Source: Gonapodya sp. JEL0774 | Lineage: Eukaryota; Monoblepharomycota; Monoblepharidomycetes; Monoblepharidales; Gonapodyaceae | NCBI GenBank assembly: GCA_027604505.1 | Contig: JADIIX010000187.1 | Span: 1-31,872, forward strand | Reading direction: 5' to 3' | Length of the DNA: 31,872 nt | Part shown: positions 31,815 through 31,872 of the stretch, piece by piece | How positions within the stretch are numbered: the stretch's first letter is position 1 | Layout: each line of letters starts with the position of its first letter | Notes under the pieces: generated by a model | The model's input: only the letters and a program-made list of their open reading frames with translations | Databases searched by the model: none | What the model was told of the DNA's origin: nothing | Position numbers and translations under genes: made by a program

Positions 31815-31872
31815 TGGGGGGGGGGGGGGGGGGGGGGGGCGCGGGGGGGGGGGGGGGGGGGGGGTGGGGGGG
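31815..31872. repeat. Near-homopolymer G run at the window end
   Basis: The final 58 nt are almost all G, interrupted by CGC and one T. On the coding strand this is a C run just upstream of a plausible CACTAG acceptor of the MINDY gene. It may be real intron sequence or an assembly or sequencing artefact. Confidence 0.8.

Noticed and set aside
1-31872. Secondary-metabolite or DNA-repair gene cluster
   Set aside because: Apart from the nearby MDC1-like gene and MRC1, the genes serve unrelated functions. There is no core synthase, transporter or pathway regulator, and two related genes are not enough to claim a cluster.

Overview
The window is 31.9 kb of nuclear DNA from a filamentous fungus, most likely a basidiomycete. 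Genes are densely packed on both strands and broken by many short introns (mostly 50-100 nt, GTRNGT donors, CTAAC-like branch points). The products fit this: a GST with the FSPYxW signature of basidiomycete enzymes, a long serine/proline-rich NAD kinase, and Mrc1, p47/Shp1 and MINDY-type proteins. I saw no tRNA, rRNA, transposon, CRISPR or bacterial-type operon. All exon models were made by eye from ORF phase, splice consensus and family conservation. In every complete model the exon lengths sum to a multiple of three.

Layout. Plus strand, 0.3-6.6 kb: a membrane-anchored polysaccharide-deacetylase-like protein, a FYRN/FYRC-domain nuclear protein, and an MDC1-like DNA-damage adaptor (FHA plus tandem BRCT). 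Minus strand, 8.9-6.9 kb: signal peptide peptidase. Plus strand, 9.1-10.1 kb: glutathione S-transferase. Minus strand, 16.5-10.2 kb: the 15-exon replication-checkpoint mediator MRC1/Claspin, head-to-head with HIS3 (plus, 16.6-17.6 kb). Minus strand, 20.3-18.1 kb: an ArfGAP, divergent from a TFIIB-like zinc-ribbon/cyclin-fold protein (plus, 20.5-22.1 kb). Plus strand, 22.3-24.2 kb: p47/Shp1 (UBA-SEP-UBX), converging on NAD kinase (minus, 28.1-24.4 kb). After a 1.35 kb gene-free stretch comes the 3' part of a MINDY-family deubiquitinase (minus, 29.4 kb to the window end). Its N-terminus, with the catalytic Cys, lies beyond the window.

The genes are mostly unrelated housekeeping functions and form no pathway cluster. 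The exception is that two checkpoint mediators carrying SQ/TQ sites for ATM/ATR-type kinases (the MDC1-like protein and MRC1) lie about 3.5 kb apart, and in both the SQ or TQ motifs are partly multiplied by short tandem DNA repeats. I found no clearly new biological system. The best leads are tandem symmetric exons encoding TQ/FFExTQ modules in MRC1, a 15-nt microexon that supplies one zinc-binding Cys of the ArfGAP finger, and several 3n introns without stops whose retention would give longer proteins. From about 29.4 kb the sequence becomes strongly strand-asymmetric (C-rich introns on the coding strand) and ends in an almost pure G run that may be an assembly artefact.
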